Below, one piece after another: positions 8,803-21,799 of a stretch of DNA of 64,000 nt (position 1 is the first letter of the stretch; the number at the start of each line of letters is the position of its first letter). The notes beneath the pieces were generated by a model that saw only the letters and a list, made by a program, of their open reading frames with translations, was not told where the DNA came from and ran no database searches. Source of the DNA: Tsukamurella sp. 8F (GTDB lineage Bacteria; Actinomycetota; Actinomycetes; Mycobacteriales; Mycobacteriaceae); assembly GCF_029167375.1 (NCBI RefSeq), contig NZ_JARFTP010000004.1, positions 124,001 through 188,000 on the forward strand, given 5' to 3'. The position numbers and the translations under genes were made by a program.

Positions 8803-9828
8803 ATGGCGTTGATGCCCGTCACCCGCCGCCCGCTGTCCGGCATGAAACGGATGCATTCGCAGCCCTTCCCGGGCCAGGCCGAGTACGAGCAGACCTTGAT
8901 GGACCTGTCCGAGGCGTCCGTGCGCCGCAATTTCGACCCCTACCTCGATATCGATTGGGACTCGGACGCCCTCGAGATCAAGCCGGACGACGAGCGCTGG
9001 ATCTGCGATCCGGATGTCGATCCCATCGGACGCCATCCCTGGTACAAGGCACAGCCGGTCGAGAAGCAGATCGAGATGGGCATGTGGCGTCAAGCCAACG
9101 TGGCCAAGGTCGGACTGCAGTTCGAGTCGATGCTCATCCGCGGGATCATGCAGTACACGGCGGCGCTGCCGAACAACTCGCCCGAGTTCCGGTACGCGAC
9201 GCACGAGGCGAAGGAGGAATGCCAGCACACGCTGATGTTCCAGGAGTTCGTCAACCGTGTGGGAATGGACGTGCCGGGCGGCAATCTGTTCCTGCGCACC
9301 ATCTCGCCGATCGTGCCGCTGTTCGCCACGATGACGCCGATGTTCTTCTACATGATGGTGCTCGGGGGCGAGGAGCCGATCGACCACCTGCAGAAGGAGT
9401 TCTTGCGCTCGAAGGGTGCGCAGCACCCGGCGATGACCACGATCATGCAGATCCACGTCGCCGAGGAGGCGCGCCACATCGGCTTCGCGCACCAACTGCT
9501 GGAGCATCGCGTCCCGACCCGTGGCCGCCTCACCCGGTTGGCGCTGTCCCTGATTCTGCCGGTCACGATGCGCGTGATGGTCACGATGATCATGATGCCG
9601 CCCAAGCAGTTCTGGGATCGCTTCGAGGTTCCGCGGGACGTCAAACGCGAGATCTTCTGGAGGTCTCCCGAGTCGCAGCGGACCAAGCGCAACGTCTACG
9701 GCGACGTCCGGATGATGGCCGAGCGGTCCGGCCTGATGAACCCGCTATCGCGGTTCATGTGGCGACTGTCCGGCATCGACGGCCGCATCTCCCGCTTCCG
9801 CAGCGAGCCGACCTACGCCGCGCACTGA
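8803..9828 (+). CDS. AurF-like diiron oxygenase family protein (copy 1)
   Basis: A 341-residue protein with ferritin-like diiron ligands: FES near residue 108, EAKEECQH near 135 and EEARH near 225, the ExxH pairs expected for AurF-type N-oxygenases and related metal-dependent hydrolases of actinobacteria. AurF itself oxidises p-aminobenzoate to p-nitrobenzoate; the substrate here is unknown. The protein is about 70% identical by eye to, and exactly as long as, the one encoded at 15735-16760. A tandem 17-bp duplication covers its stop codon. It is probably controlled by the palindrome upstream. Confidence 0.85.
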   Translation: MALMPVTRRPLSGMKRMHSQPFPGQAEYEQTLMDLSEASVRRNFDPYLDIDWDSDALEIKPDDERWICDPDVDPIGRHPWYKAQPVEKQIEMGMWRQANVAKVGLQFESMLIRGIMQYTAALPNNSPEFRYATHEAKEECQHTLMFQEFVNRVGMDVPGGNLFLRTISPIVPLFATMTPMFFYMMVLGGEEPIDHLQKEFLRSKGAQHPAMTTIMQIHVAEEARHIGFAHQLLEHRVPTRGRLTRLALSLILPVTMRVMVTMIMMPPKQFWDRFEVPRDVKREIFWRSPESQRTKRNVYGDVRMMAERSGLMNPLSRFMWRLSGIDGRISRFRSEPTYAAH

Positions 9829-9853
9829 GTCCGACCGCGCACTGAGTCCCACC
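9820..9853 (+). repeat. Tandem 17-bp duplication over the stop codon
   Basis: Two adjacent copies of GCGCACTGAGTCCSACC differ at a single base (G/C). The first contains the TGA stop of the AurF-like gene and the second repeats it in non-coding sequence. It looks like a recent slippage duplication. Confidence 0.8.
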
Positions 9854-9879
9854 GCGTACGGCATGCCCGCCGCCGCGTA

Positions 9880-9901
9880 GCGGTAGGCGACCGCCTGCCG
9901 C
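9880..9901. terminator. Hairpin between convergent genes
   Basis: GCGGTAGGC and GCCTGCCGC can form a 9-bp stem with one G-U pair and a 4-base loop. It lies between the 3' ends of the AurF-like gene and the LON-domain gene, which face each other. There is no U-tract, as is common in high-GC actinobacteria. Confidence 0.45.
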
Positions 9902-9948
9902 TGCCCACAGCCGGGTAGGCGCGCGAGAGGGGCGGGCGTGAGGTGCGA

Positions 9949-10575
9949 CTACTGCAACCGGAACCGCATCGCCGCGACCACGTCTTCGGCCGCGTCGGCG
10001 AGCACGCGCGCACGTTCGGTCGGCCCGTCCGCGCACAGCGCGCGATGCCGGTCGGCTTCGGCCAGCGGCAGCGCGGTGGCGAGTGCGTAGGAACAGTCGG
10101 TGGGGTCGGCGGGGAGTCGGAGCGGCGACGGCCGCACGGCCCGCCTGCCCGCACGCTCCGCTAGTTCGCACCAGAGGTCCAGCAGGCGCTCACGCACAGC
10201 GATCACGCCGTCGCGAGCGGATGGCCAGTCACCGTCGGCGGGGGACTCGGGCCACGGTTCGACGTCGGCGAGTGGGTACGGCGCGTCGGGTAGCCACGTG
10301 GACACGCGGATTCGCGCGACGCCCGTGCAGGCGAGTGAGTAGCGGCCCGCGCCCGTGGAGGCGTGGTCGACGATCTGTGCGACCGTCCCGACGTCGGTGC
10401 GTGCGTCTCCGCCCCCTACTTCACTGCCGCGCTCGATGAGCACCACGCCGAACCGCCCGTCGGTCACCAGGCATCGCTCGACCAGTGCCTCATAGCGGGG
10501 CTCGAACACCCGCAACGGCAGGGACTCGGAGGGCAGCAGGGTCGCGCCCAGCGGAAACATCGGCAGCTCGGTCAT
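9949..10575 (-). CDS. LON-substrate-binding-domain protein
   Basis: The 208-residue product begins with ELPMFPLGATLLPSESLPLR and continues FEPRYEALVERCL, the typical start of the Lon protease N-terminal (LAN/PUA-like) domain, but has no AAA+ or protease domain. Such stand-alone LON-domain proteins are widespread in actinobacteria and of unknown function, possibly substrate adaptors. The start at 10575 matches the domain start and leaves a 33-bp divergent gap to the MDMPI gene at 10609. Confidence 0.88.
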   Translation of the reverse strand: MTELPMFPLGATLLPSESLPLRVFEPRYEALVERCLVTDGRFGVVLIERGSEVGGGDARTDVGTVAQIVDHASTGAGRYSLACTGVARIRVSTWLPDAPYPLADVEPWPESPADGDWPSARDGVIAVRERLLDLWCELAERAGRRAVRPSPLRLPADPTDCSYALATALPLAEADRHRALCADGPTERARVLADAAEDVVAAMRFRLQ

Positions 10576-10608
10576 TGCAGACCAGCATGCCGCACTACTC
10601 TGGCGATC

Positions 10609-11358
10609 ATGACCGGACCGCAGGAATGGCTCGCCGCGCTGGAAGCCGACGGTGCCGTGATCGCCGCGACGCCCGCCGAGCATCTCGCTCGGCCCGTCCC
10701 GACCTGCCCCGACTGGAGCGTGCACGATCTGATAGTCCACCTCGGGGCGGTCCACCGGTGGGCGGCCACCTTCCTCGCCGCTGGACCGGATTCCAAGGCG
10801 CGCTTCGCATTCGACGCGTCCGACGCCCCTGAGGGCCCGGAGATCACGGACTGGTACCGCGAGCGGCTCGGGGAACTCGTGGCCGAGTTGCGCCGGCACG
10901 ACCCGGCCGAACCCGCCCGCGGTTTCGCCGGCCACGGCACCGTCGGGTTCTGGTACCGGCGGCAGGCGCACGAGGCGGCCGTGCATCGTTGGGATGTGCA
11001 GAACGCAACCGGGGAGCCCACCCCGATCGAGGTGCCGCTCGCGGAGGACGGCGTCGACGAGTGGCTGGAGATCTTCGTGCCGCGCTTCCTGGCCCGCGGC
11101 GCCGGTCTGCCCGCGGATTCCGTCGGGTCCGTCCTGCACCTGCACGGCGTCGACGAGTCCGAGGCCGAGTGGACCATCACGTTCGGCACCGACGGCGTGA
11201 AGGTCGGTCACGCGCACGCCCGTGGTGACGCCGCCGTCCGCGGCACCGCGTCCGAGTTGTTCCTCGCCATGTGGCGGCGTGTGCCGCTCGACGCGCTCGA
11301 GGTGCACGGCGACGGTTCGGTGCCGCAGACGCTGCTGGATGCGGTGGTCGTGACCTAG
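10609..11358 (+). CDS. Maleylpyruvate isomerase (MDMPI) family mycothiol-dependent enzyme
   Basis: A 249-residue protein with the two-domain MDMPI layout. The N-terminal DinB-like four-helix bundle has metal ligands in VHLGAVHRW (near residue 50) and QAHEAAVHRWD (near residue 125). The C-terminal SCP2-like domain contains VRGTASELFLAMWRR. Family members use mycothiol as cofactor or are putative mycothiol S-transferases, which agrees with an actinobacterial host. The start at 10609 precedes GPQEWLAALEADG, the usual family N-terminus. The substrate is unknown. Confidence 0.88.
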   Translation: MTGPQEWLAALEADGAVIAATPAEHLARPVPTCPDWSVHDLIVHLGAVHRWAATFLAAGPDSKARFAFDASDAPEGPEITDWYRERLGELVAELRRHDPAEPARGFAGHGTVGFWYRRQAHEAAVHRWDVQNATGEPTPIEVPLAEDGVDEWLEIFVPRFLARGAGLPADSVGSVLHLHGVDESEAEWTITFGTDGVKVGHAHARGDAAVRGTASELFLAMWRRVPLDALEVHGDGSVPQTLLDAVVVT

Positions 11359-11377
11359 CCGATCGTGAGATCAGCAC

Positions 11378-11429
11378 GACACGCCGCGACACGCCGCGCC
11401 GACGCGACACGACAGACACCACATGGTGT
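11378..11429. promoter_or_regulatory. Repeats and inverted repeat upstream of nrdF
   Basis: Two tandem copies of GACACGCCGC (11378-11397) are followed by an inverted repeat ACACCA-CA-TGGTGT (11416-11429), 74 bp before the nrdF start. The inverted repeat resembles an NrdR box in its outer ACAC/GTGT arms but is two bases shorter than the 16-bp consensus, so NrdR binding is only a possibility. Confidence 0.35.
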
Positions 11430-11460
11430 GGATCCGAGGAACCCGCGGCCCCAGGGGTAG

Positions 11461-12507
<1,047 letters not shown>

Positions 12508-12528
12508 ATCCGTGTCACGAATCGAGCG

Positions 12529-12572
12529 CTGAGGACGCCCATCCCGTATATACGCGGGATAGGGCTCCTCAG
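12529..12572. terminator. Bidirectional terminator between nrdF and the carbonic anhydrase gene
   Basis: A long imperfect hairpin: CTGAGGA pairs with TCCTCAG at its base, and GCCCATCCCG pairs with CGGGATAGGGC towards the loop TATATACG. It sits between convergent 3' ends and overlaps the last codon of the minus-strand gene. Confidence 0.7.
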
Positions 12573-13090
12573 GACGCGGTTGGTGACGCGCCCGGATCCA
12601 CTTCGTTCAGCCTGCCCGTCGCGACGTCGAATACGAAGCCGCGCAGCGATGTCGTCGCTGTGACGAACGGCGACGACGCTACGCGTGCCAACGACTGCCG
12701 CACGTCGGTCTCGATATCGTCGAATGCCTCCGCGGCCCAGGCGGGCTTCACCCCGACCTCCGCAAGGATGTCGGCCTTGAACCCGTCGTCCGTGAAAGTC
12801 AGCATGCCGCAGTCGGTGTGATGGATGAGGATGATCTCGGTGGTCCCGAGTAGTCGCTGGCTGATCGCGAGGGAGCGGATCTCGTCCTCGGTGATCACGC
12901 CGCCCGCATTGCGGATGACGTGGGCCTCGCCCTCCTCGAGCCCGAGCGCTCGGTATACGTCGAGGCGGGCGTCCATACATGCGACGACGGCGATGTGCTT
13001 GGACGGTGGCAGTGGCAGCGGGCCGGAGAAGTTCTCGGCGTAGCGGGCGTTGTTGGCGAGCAGTTCATCCGTGACGGTCATGACATACAT
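12569..13090 (-). CDS. Beta-class carbonic anhydrase
   Basis: A 173-residue single-domain enzyme. The zinc ligands are visible as C38 (CMDAR), H91 and C94 (HHTDCG), and the D40/R42 dyad is intact. It interconverts CO2 and bicarbonate in the cytoplasm. The short form resembles M. tuberculosis Rv1284. An internal ATG three codons downstream (TVTDELL) is an equally good start. It lies alone between nrdF (convergent) and the polymerase gene. Confidence 0.95.
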   Translation of the reverse strand: MYVMTVTDELLANNARYAENFSGPLPLPPSKHIAVVACMDARLDVYRALGLEEGEAHVIRNAGGVITEDEIRSLAISQRLLGTTEIILIHHTDCGMLTFTDDGFKADILAEVGVKPAWAAEAFDDIETDVRQSLARVASSPFVTATTSLRGFVFDVATGRLNEVDPGASPTAS

Positions 13091-13141
13091 GGTCGATCCC
13101 GCATGCTTCGACGGACACGGTTGCGATCGCGGTGATCGCGA

Positions 13142-14080
13142 TTACTCGGGCAGTCCGTCGCGGTCCGCCCACTGCAGCAGTTCCTCGATCGAGTAGTGCA
13201 TATCGTCGATCTCCGCGTGCGGATCCCCGATCTTCGAGAAGCGGTGCGGCACGGTGTCGATCGTGAAATCCAGCGGATGCGCGTCCGGGATCTCGTCCCA
13301 TTCGAGTGGCGCGGACACCGTGGCCTGCGGAGTGCCGCGGAGCGAGTACGCGCACGCGATGGTGTGATCGCGGGTGTTCTGATTGAAGTCGACGAAGCAC
13401 GCGGCGGGATCGCGGTCCCTGCGCCACCATGCCGTCGTCACGTCGTCGGGGGCGCGCCGCTCGACCTCGCGGGCGAAGGCCAGAGCCGCGCGACGGACCT
13501 CGCCGAACCCCCACGACGGCTCGATGCGCACGTACACGTGCAGCCCGTCGCCCCCTGATGTCTTCGGGAATCCACGGATGCGCAGGTCGGACAGTACTTC
13601 GCGCGCCACGGAAGCCACCGTCTGCACCCGTGACCACGGGCAGTCGGGCATCGGGTCCAGGTCGATTCGCCACTCGTCGGGGCTCTCGGTATCCGATCGT
13701 CTCGAGTTCCACGGATGGAACTCGACAGTGGACATCTGTGCCGCCCAGATCACGGTGGCCAGTTCGGTGACCACGACCTCGTCGGCAGTCCGGCCGAATC
13801 GCGGGAAGTAGATCTCGACCGTCTCGAGCCAGTCGGGGGCTCCTGCCGGGATCCGCTTCTGGTGCACCTTCGGCCCGGCGACGCCCTTGGGATAGCGGTG
13901 CAGCATCGTCGGACGCTCGCGCAGGGCTCGCACGATCCCGTCGCCCACGGACTCGTAGTAGCGGACGACGTCCAGCTTCGTCGCGCCCACCCCGGGGAAG
14001 TACACGCGGTCCGGGCTGCTCACGCGGACGGTCCGGTCCCCGACGGTCAGCTCGATCGGCGCGCCGTGCTCGGCTCCCAT
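13142..14080 (-). CDS. Stand-alone LigD-type DNA polymerase/primase domain protein
   Basis: This 312-residue protein matches the archaeo-eukaryotic primase-like polymerase domain of bacterial LigD. It has the catalytic DxD in WRIDLDPMP (near residue 134), the phosphate-contact FPKTSGGDGLHVYVRI segment, and HPLDFTIDTVPHRF near the end. No ligase or nuclease domain is attached, and neither ku nor ligD is visible nearby. Such polymerase-only homologues exist in mycobacteria (PolD1/PolD2 type) and perform gap filling and ribonucleotide incorporation. The start at 14080 was chosen because it excludes an upstream stretch that overlaps fprB. Confidence 0.9.
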   Translation of the reverse strand: MGAEHGAPIELTVGDRTVRVSSPDRVYFPGVGATKLDVVRYYESVGDGIVRALRERPTMLHRYPKGVAGPKVHQKRIPAGAPDWLETVEIYFPRFGRTADEVVVTELATVIWAAQMSTVEFHPWNSRRSDTESPDEWRIDLDPMPDCPWSRVQTVASVAREVLSDLRIRGFPKTSGGDGLHVYVRIEPSWGFGEVRRAALAFAREVERRAPDDVTTAWWRRDRDPAACFVDFNQNTRDHTIACAYSLRGTPQATVSAPLEWDEIPDAHPLDFTIDTVPHRFSKIGDPHAEIDDMHYSIEELLQWADRDGLPE

Positions 14081-14117
14081 GCCGCTCAGCGTAGCGCTGG
14101 GGACACCGCCGAGCGGA

Positions 14118-15650
14118 TCAGCCGCGCAGCAGCTTAGCCAGACGTCCGCCGCGTTCGCGCGGCGCCGGCCGCGACGTGACCACGCCCAGCGCCACGTCGG
14201 CTGCGAACGCCGCGACGGTCTCCTGGGAATCGGTCTTATTGGTGCCGATGAATCCGTTGGGGCCACGCTTGATCCAGCCCGTCACGTACACGCCGGGCAG
14301 GGGCTCGCCGTCTTCGCCGAGGACACGGCCGGACTTGTTCGGAAGCACCCCGCGCTGCTCGTCGAAGGGCAGCCCTGGAACGGGACGGCCGCGATAGCCG
14401 ACGGACGTCAGCACGAGCCCGGCGGGGAGCTCGAGGTCTTCGCCTGTCGTCGTGTGCTTCGCACGCAGGACGAGACCCTCGTCGCCCGTCTCGATGGTGG
14501 CCGGGGTGGTCAGGTAACGCATGCGGACCCGGCGGCCCTCGCCGACGGTCGGCGTGGTCGGCAGCGATTCGAGAAGTGCGAGCTTGCGCGCGACCAGCTC
14601 GGAGTCGCTGCCGGCGGCGAGCGACTCCGCGACCTCCGGATCCGGGTCGACGGTGACGGTGCGCTCATCCGTCAAGCCGAGCATCTCGGGCAGGGTGAAC
14701 GCCGAGTGCTCCGGCCCGCGGCGCGCGACGATGAGCACCTCCTCGACCTGCGACTCTGCGAGTGCCGCGAGGGCCTCGGGAGCGATAGTGGTGTCGTCGA
14801 GCTCGTGCGGCTCGGCGGTGAGGATCCGTGCGGCGTCGAGCGCGACGTTGCCGTTGCCCACGATGACCACTCGCTTCTGCGAGAGGTCGAACGTCTCACC
14901 GGTGTGGTCGGGGCGGCCGTTATACCAGGCCACGAAGTCGGTCGCGCTGCCGACGCCGGGTAGGTCCTCACCCTCGATGCCGATCTTGCGGTCGGTGCTC
15001 GCGCCCACCGCGATCACGACGGCGTCGTGCCGCTCACGCAGTTGCTCGATGGTCACGTCCGTACCGATCGTGGTGTTCAGGTGCATGTGGAAGCGCGGGT
15101 CCTTGGACACGACATCGAAGAGCTCCGAGACCCGGCGTGTGCGCTTGTGATCGGGCGCTACGCCGAAGCGCGCGAGCCCGTAGGGCACCGACAGCTTCTC
15201 GTACACGTCGACGGTGACGTTGCCGTAGCGCAGGAGCTCGTCCGCCGCGTACATCGCCGCCGGACCGGACCCGACGATGCCGACGCTCACCTCGTCACCC
15301 TCGCGGGAGCGGAGGCGCTTCGGCGGCACCGCCAGCGCCATCGGCGGCCGGGAGCGGCTTCCGGGATCGGGATTGTCGAGCGCGGCGTTGGCCGGATCGG
15401 CGGCCGACAGCGCGCGGTTGATCTCGATGTACACCTTGTGCTCGGCGGGCAGCCGGTGCGCGGGGCCGATGGCCTCGACGGGGCAAGCGGTCACGCAGGC
15501 ACCGCAGTCGACGCACGTGTCCGGGTCGACGTAGAGCATCTCGGCGGTTGCGAAGCCGGGTTCGTCCGGGGTCGGGTGGATCGCGTTCACCGGGCACGCG
15601 AACGTGCACGACGCGTCGCTGCAGCAGGACTGGGTGATGACGTGGGGCAT
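14118..15650 (-). CDS. fprB: Ferredoxin-ferredoxin NADP reductase fusion, FprB type
   Basis: A 510-residue fusion. Residues 1-100 form a bacterial ferredoxin with CSDASCTFACP and CVDCGACVTACPVEAI cluster motifs (7Fe type). The remainder is an adrenodoxin-reductase-like flavoprotein with FAD motif GIVGSGPAAMYAADEL, the NADP motif VVIVGNGNVALDAARIL and the closing TGWIKRGPNGFIGTNKTDS. It moves electrons between NADPH and ferredoxins or P450-type partners. It corresponds to M. tuberculosis FprB. The polymerase gene follows 37 bp downstream and may be co-transcribed. Confidence 0.95.
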   Translation of the reverse strand: MPHVITQSCCSDASCTFACPVNAIHPTPDEPGFATAEMLYVDPDTCVDCGACVTACPVEAIGPAHRLPAEHKVYIEINRALSAADPANAALDNPDPGSRSRPPMALAVPPKRLRSREGDEVSVGIVGSGPAAMYAADELLRYGNVTVDVYEKLSVPYGLARFGVAPDHKRTRRVSELFDVVSKDPRFHMHLNTTIGTDVTIEQLRERHDAVVIAVGASTDRKIGIEGEDLPGVGSATDFVAWYNGRPDHTGETFDLSQKRVVIVGNGNVALDAARILTAEPHELDDTTIAPEALAALAESQVEEVLIVARRGPEHSAFTLPEMLGLTDERTVTVDPDPEVAESLAAGSDSELVARKLALLESLPTTPTVGEGRRVRMRYLTTPATIETGDEGLVLRAKHTTTGEDLELPAGLVLTSVGYRGRPVPGLPFDEQRGVLPNKSGRVLGEDGEPLPGVYVTGWIKRGPNGFIGTNKTDSQETVAAFAADVALGVVTSRPAPRERGGRLAKLLRG

Positions 15651-15673
15651 GGAATCCTCTGGAGATGCACTCG

Positions 15674-15710
15674 GGCCCGGCCGGCCCTGCTAGGCGGGAC
15701 CGGCCGGGCC
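15674..15710 (-). terminator. GC-rich terminator hairpin after the second AurF-like gene
   Basis: GGCCCGGCCGGCCC pairs with GGGACCGGCCGGGCC around a loop of about 8 bases with one bulge. It separates the AurF-like copy 2 from fprB, both on the minus strand, so fprB probably has its own promoter just downstream of the hairpin. Confidence 0.65.
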
Positions 15711-15734
15711 GCGTGTGGGGTCTATGGGCAGATT

Positions 15735-16760
15735 CTACTGCGCTGCGTACGACGGCTCACTGCGGAAACGCGAGGTGCGGCCGTAGATGCCGAGCGACTT
15801 CCAGAGCGCCTTCGCGAAGGGGTTCATGAGCCCGCAGCGCTCGGACAGCATCCGCACGTCGCCGAAGATCTCGGCGCGGGCGTCCTTCGACTCCTCCGAG
15901 CGCCAGAAGATGTCCTTCTTGACCTCGCGCGGGATGTCGAACTCTTCCCAGAACTGCTTCGGCGGCACCATGATGGCGCCCATCAGGATTCGCATGATCA
16001 GCGGCATCGCGAGCGACAGCAGGAACCTGGGGAACCGGCCGCGAGTCGGGATCCGCCGCTCGAGCAACTGGTGCGCGAACGAGATGTGGCGCGCCTCCTC
16101 GGCGACGTGGATCTGCATGACCGCGGTCATGGCCGGGTGCTGGGCCGCACCGGAGCGCAGGAACTGCTTCTGCAGGTGGTCGATGGGCTCCTCGCCTGCG
16201 AGCACCCCCATGTAGAACACCATCGGCGCGATCGTCGAGAACAGCGGGATGATCGGCGACAGCCGACGGAACCACCACGCGCCGCCGGGCACGTCGCGGC
16301 CGACCCGGTTCACGAACTCCTGGAACATGAGGGTGTGCTGGCACTCCTCCTTGGCCTCGTGCGTCGCGTAGCGGAACTCGGCCGAGTTGTTCGGCTGGGC
16401 CGCCGTGTACTGCATGATGCCGCGGATCAGGATCGACTCGAACTGCAGGCCGACCTTGGCGACGTTGGCCTGGCGCCACATGCCGATCGCGATCTGCTTC
16501 TCGAGCGGCTGCGCCTTGTACCACTCGTGACGGCCGATCGGATCGAACCGTTCGTTGAGGACCCAGCGGTCGTCGTCCGGCGTGATCCGGAGGTCCGGGG
16601 AGTCCCAGTCGATGTCGATATACGGGTCGAAGTTGCGGTGGACCGACGCCTCGGACAGGTCGTGCAGCGTCTGCTCGTACTCGGCCTGGCCCGGGAACGA
16701 CCTCCCGCGCATGCGCCCCATATGCGTGAGCGCCGGGCGGGGGATGTTCATGATCGCCAT
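15735..16760 (-). CDS. AurF-like diiron oxygenase family protein (copy 2)
   Basis: A 341-residue paralogue of the protein at 8803-9828, equal in length and about 70% identical by eye. All diiron ligand motifs are kept (FES, EAKEECQH, EEARH). Differences cluster at the N-terminus, around residues 62-72 and in the hydrophobic stretches near 155-175 and 245-265, which may shape the substrate pocket or a membrane-facing surface. It is transcribed in the opposite direction from copy 1 but shares a 25-bp upstream element with it. The substrate is unknown. Confidence 0.85.
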   Translation of the reverse strand: MAIMNIPRPALTHMGRMRGRSFPGQAEYEQTLHDLSEASVHRNFDPYIDIDWDSPDLRITPDDDRWVLNERFDPIGRHEWYKAQPLEKQIAIGMWRQANVAKVGLQFESILIRGIMQYTAAQPNNSAEFRYATHEAKEECQHTLMFQEFVNRVGRDVPGGAWWFRRLSPIIPLFSTIAPMVFYMGVLAGEEPIDHLQKQFLRSGAAQHPAMTAVMQIHVAEEARHISFAHQLLERRIPTRGRFPRFLLSLAMPLIMRILMGAIMVPPKQFWEEFDIPREVKKDIFWRSEESKDARAEIFGDVRMLSERCGLMNPFAKALWKSLGIYGRTSRFRSEPSYAAQ

Positions 16761-16879
16761 GCTCTGCTTTCCTTTCCTGACCAGCAGGTTCTCGCGTGTC
16801 GGCCGGTCCGCGGCGGCGCGTCTGTGGAAAATGCCACACGCGTTTGTGCAGGTAGATCCGGTGAGTGAGAACCGATCGG

Positions 16880-16904
16880 CGAAAGCCTATCACCGAAACA
16901 AGCA
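16880..16904 (-). promoter_or_regulatory. 25-bp element shared by both AurF-like genes (copy 2)
   Basis: On the minus strand this reads TGCTTG-T-TT-C-GGTGATAGG-C-TTTCG and matches 8727-8751 at 22 of 25 positions. It is 119 bp from the start codon here and 51 bp in copy 1, so it is more likely a regulator site or upstream promoter than a fixed leader. The perfect palindrome next to copy 1 is only partly kept here (GCATGC core). Confidence 0.5.
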
Positions 16905-16983
16905 TGCAGGAAGGTTTCGTTGGGGGGTTGTGACCGCTGAGTAAGTTCGTCGGGGCGGTGACTCGCGCCACTCCGGACGCCGG

Positions 16984-17928
16984 CTACGACGACGAGCGGA
17001 TCGAGGTCTGCACGTCGTGCAGGACCGCGTTCGCGGCCACCGGACCGCCCGGCGAGTACCAGGAGGCGTCCTCGACCAGCAGTTGCCGCTTGGCGACTAC
17101 GGCGCGCAGGTGGAGCCACGGCGCGGACTCCATGATCGCCATGCCCGACTTCTGGCCCTTGTCGCCCTCGTAGGAGGCGTAGACGAGATCCGCATCCGCG
17201 GCGGAGAAGTCGTCGCCGGTCAGGCGCACGGGCTCGGGTCGGCGCTGCGCTGCGGGGCGCTCTACGCCCAGGTCCGCCAGCACCTGCGCCGCGAGTGGGG
17301 TCGTGCCCTCCGCATACGCGGCACCGTCGGCGGTGAACCGCACGAGCGAGACCATCTGGTGCGGCGCATCGATGGAGACGGATGTGGTCTTGACGTCCTT
17401 GTCATAGCGCGCGAGGACCGCCCGGGCCTCGGTGGGCATATGGACGGCGGCCGCGAGCGCGGTGAACGACGCCCGCCAGCCGGCGGCGGGGGAGGGGAGC
17501 ACGGTGGCGTGTCCGAGTGTCGCCTCGGCTCCAGCGGAGCCGGACGTGCCGAGGACGACGTCGCCGTTCCTCGCCGCCCCGGTTGCGCGTGGGGTCTTCG
17601 CCAGGACCGAGCCGAGGTAGGCGGGCGCCACACCGGCGATGCCCACGACCCGCTCCTGCAGTCCGAGCGCACACAGTCCGTCGAGCAGCGCGGGGTCGGC
17701 GACGACGATCCGCGCCGGCGCGCCCGTGGCGCGCGTGGGTGCCGCGCACGCGGCGTCCGGTTCCCGGTCGAGGCCGACGATGTTCGCCGACGCGAGCCGC
17801 GTCGTGGTGGTCGCGACCGACGACATGGTCTGTTGGATCGGCTCACCGCCCCCGCACGCGCTCGTCGCGGCGACGGCCAGCAGCGCCACGCCCGCGGCGC
17901 CCCGTCGGAGTCCGTCGTTCCAGGTCAC
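16984..17928 (-). CDS. fecB: FecB-like periplasmic-binding lipoprotein
   Basis: A 314-residue exported protein. A hydrophobic signal peptide ends in the lipobox ATSAC, giving a lipid-anchored Cys near residue 25. The mature part follows the class III (siderophore/metal-chelate) binding fold, with RIVVADPALLDGLCALGL and GIAGVAPAYLG. GTG start. It lies divergent from ctaD as in M. tuberculosis, where FecB (Rv3044) binds iron-siderophore or haem and affects envelope permeability. No import permease is adjacent. No IdeR-like box was seen upstream. Confidence 0.85.
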   Translation of the reverse strand: MTWNDGLRRGAAGVALLAVAATSACGGGEPIQQTMSSVATTTTRLASANIVGLDREPDAACAAPTRATGAPARIVVADPALLDGLCALGLQERVVGIAGVAPAYLGSVLAKTPRATGAARNGDVVLGTSGSAGAEATLGHATVLPSPAAGWRASFTALAAAVHMPTEARAVLARYDKDVKTTSVSIDAPHQMVSLVRFTADGAAYAEGTTPLAAQVLADLGVERPAAQRRPEPVRLTGDDFSAADADLVYASYEGDKGQKSGMAIMESAPWLHLRAVVAKRQLLVEDASWYSPGGPVAANAVLHDVQTSIRSSS

Positions 17929-18165
17929 AGGGGCGGTCCTTACTCTCGTGCACGGAGTGGTCGATCAGTGCGTCACGCTAGCAGCCGCGATGGTCCCCGC
18001 CCGATTACGACGCAACGTAGGACCAGCGGCGCGATCGCAGCCCTCGAGGGTCTAAGCTGACCGAGGAGCGGATCGTTCGCTCTGGGCCGAGCGGCCCGGA
18101 GGACGGGCCGATGGTCTGCGCGCCGGTGCGGCGCGCGGCAGCCCACCACGGCAGCAGGAGGATTA
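17929..18165. promoter_or_regulatory. Divergent fecB / ctaD intergenic region
   Basis: This 237-bp region must carry both promoters. A clear AGGAGG Shine-Dalgarno at 18156-18161 precedes the GTG start of ctaD. No convincing operator palindrome was recognised. Confidence 0.45.
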
Positions 18166-21790
<3,625 letters not shown>

Positions 21791-21799
21791 ACTGTCAAA

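Noticed and set aside
9949-9966. CTACTGCAACCGG at the end of the LON gene as a further copy of the palindromic repeat
   Set aside because: Only about 11 bases of one arm match and the sequence is coding; there is no second arm or loop.
11416-11429. NrdR box upstream of nrdF
   Set aside because: Outer arms fit but the dyad is 14 bp instead of 16 and no second box at the usual spacing was found, so it is listed only as a possible operator.
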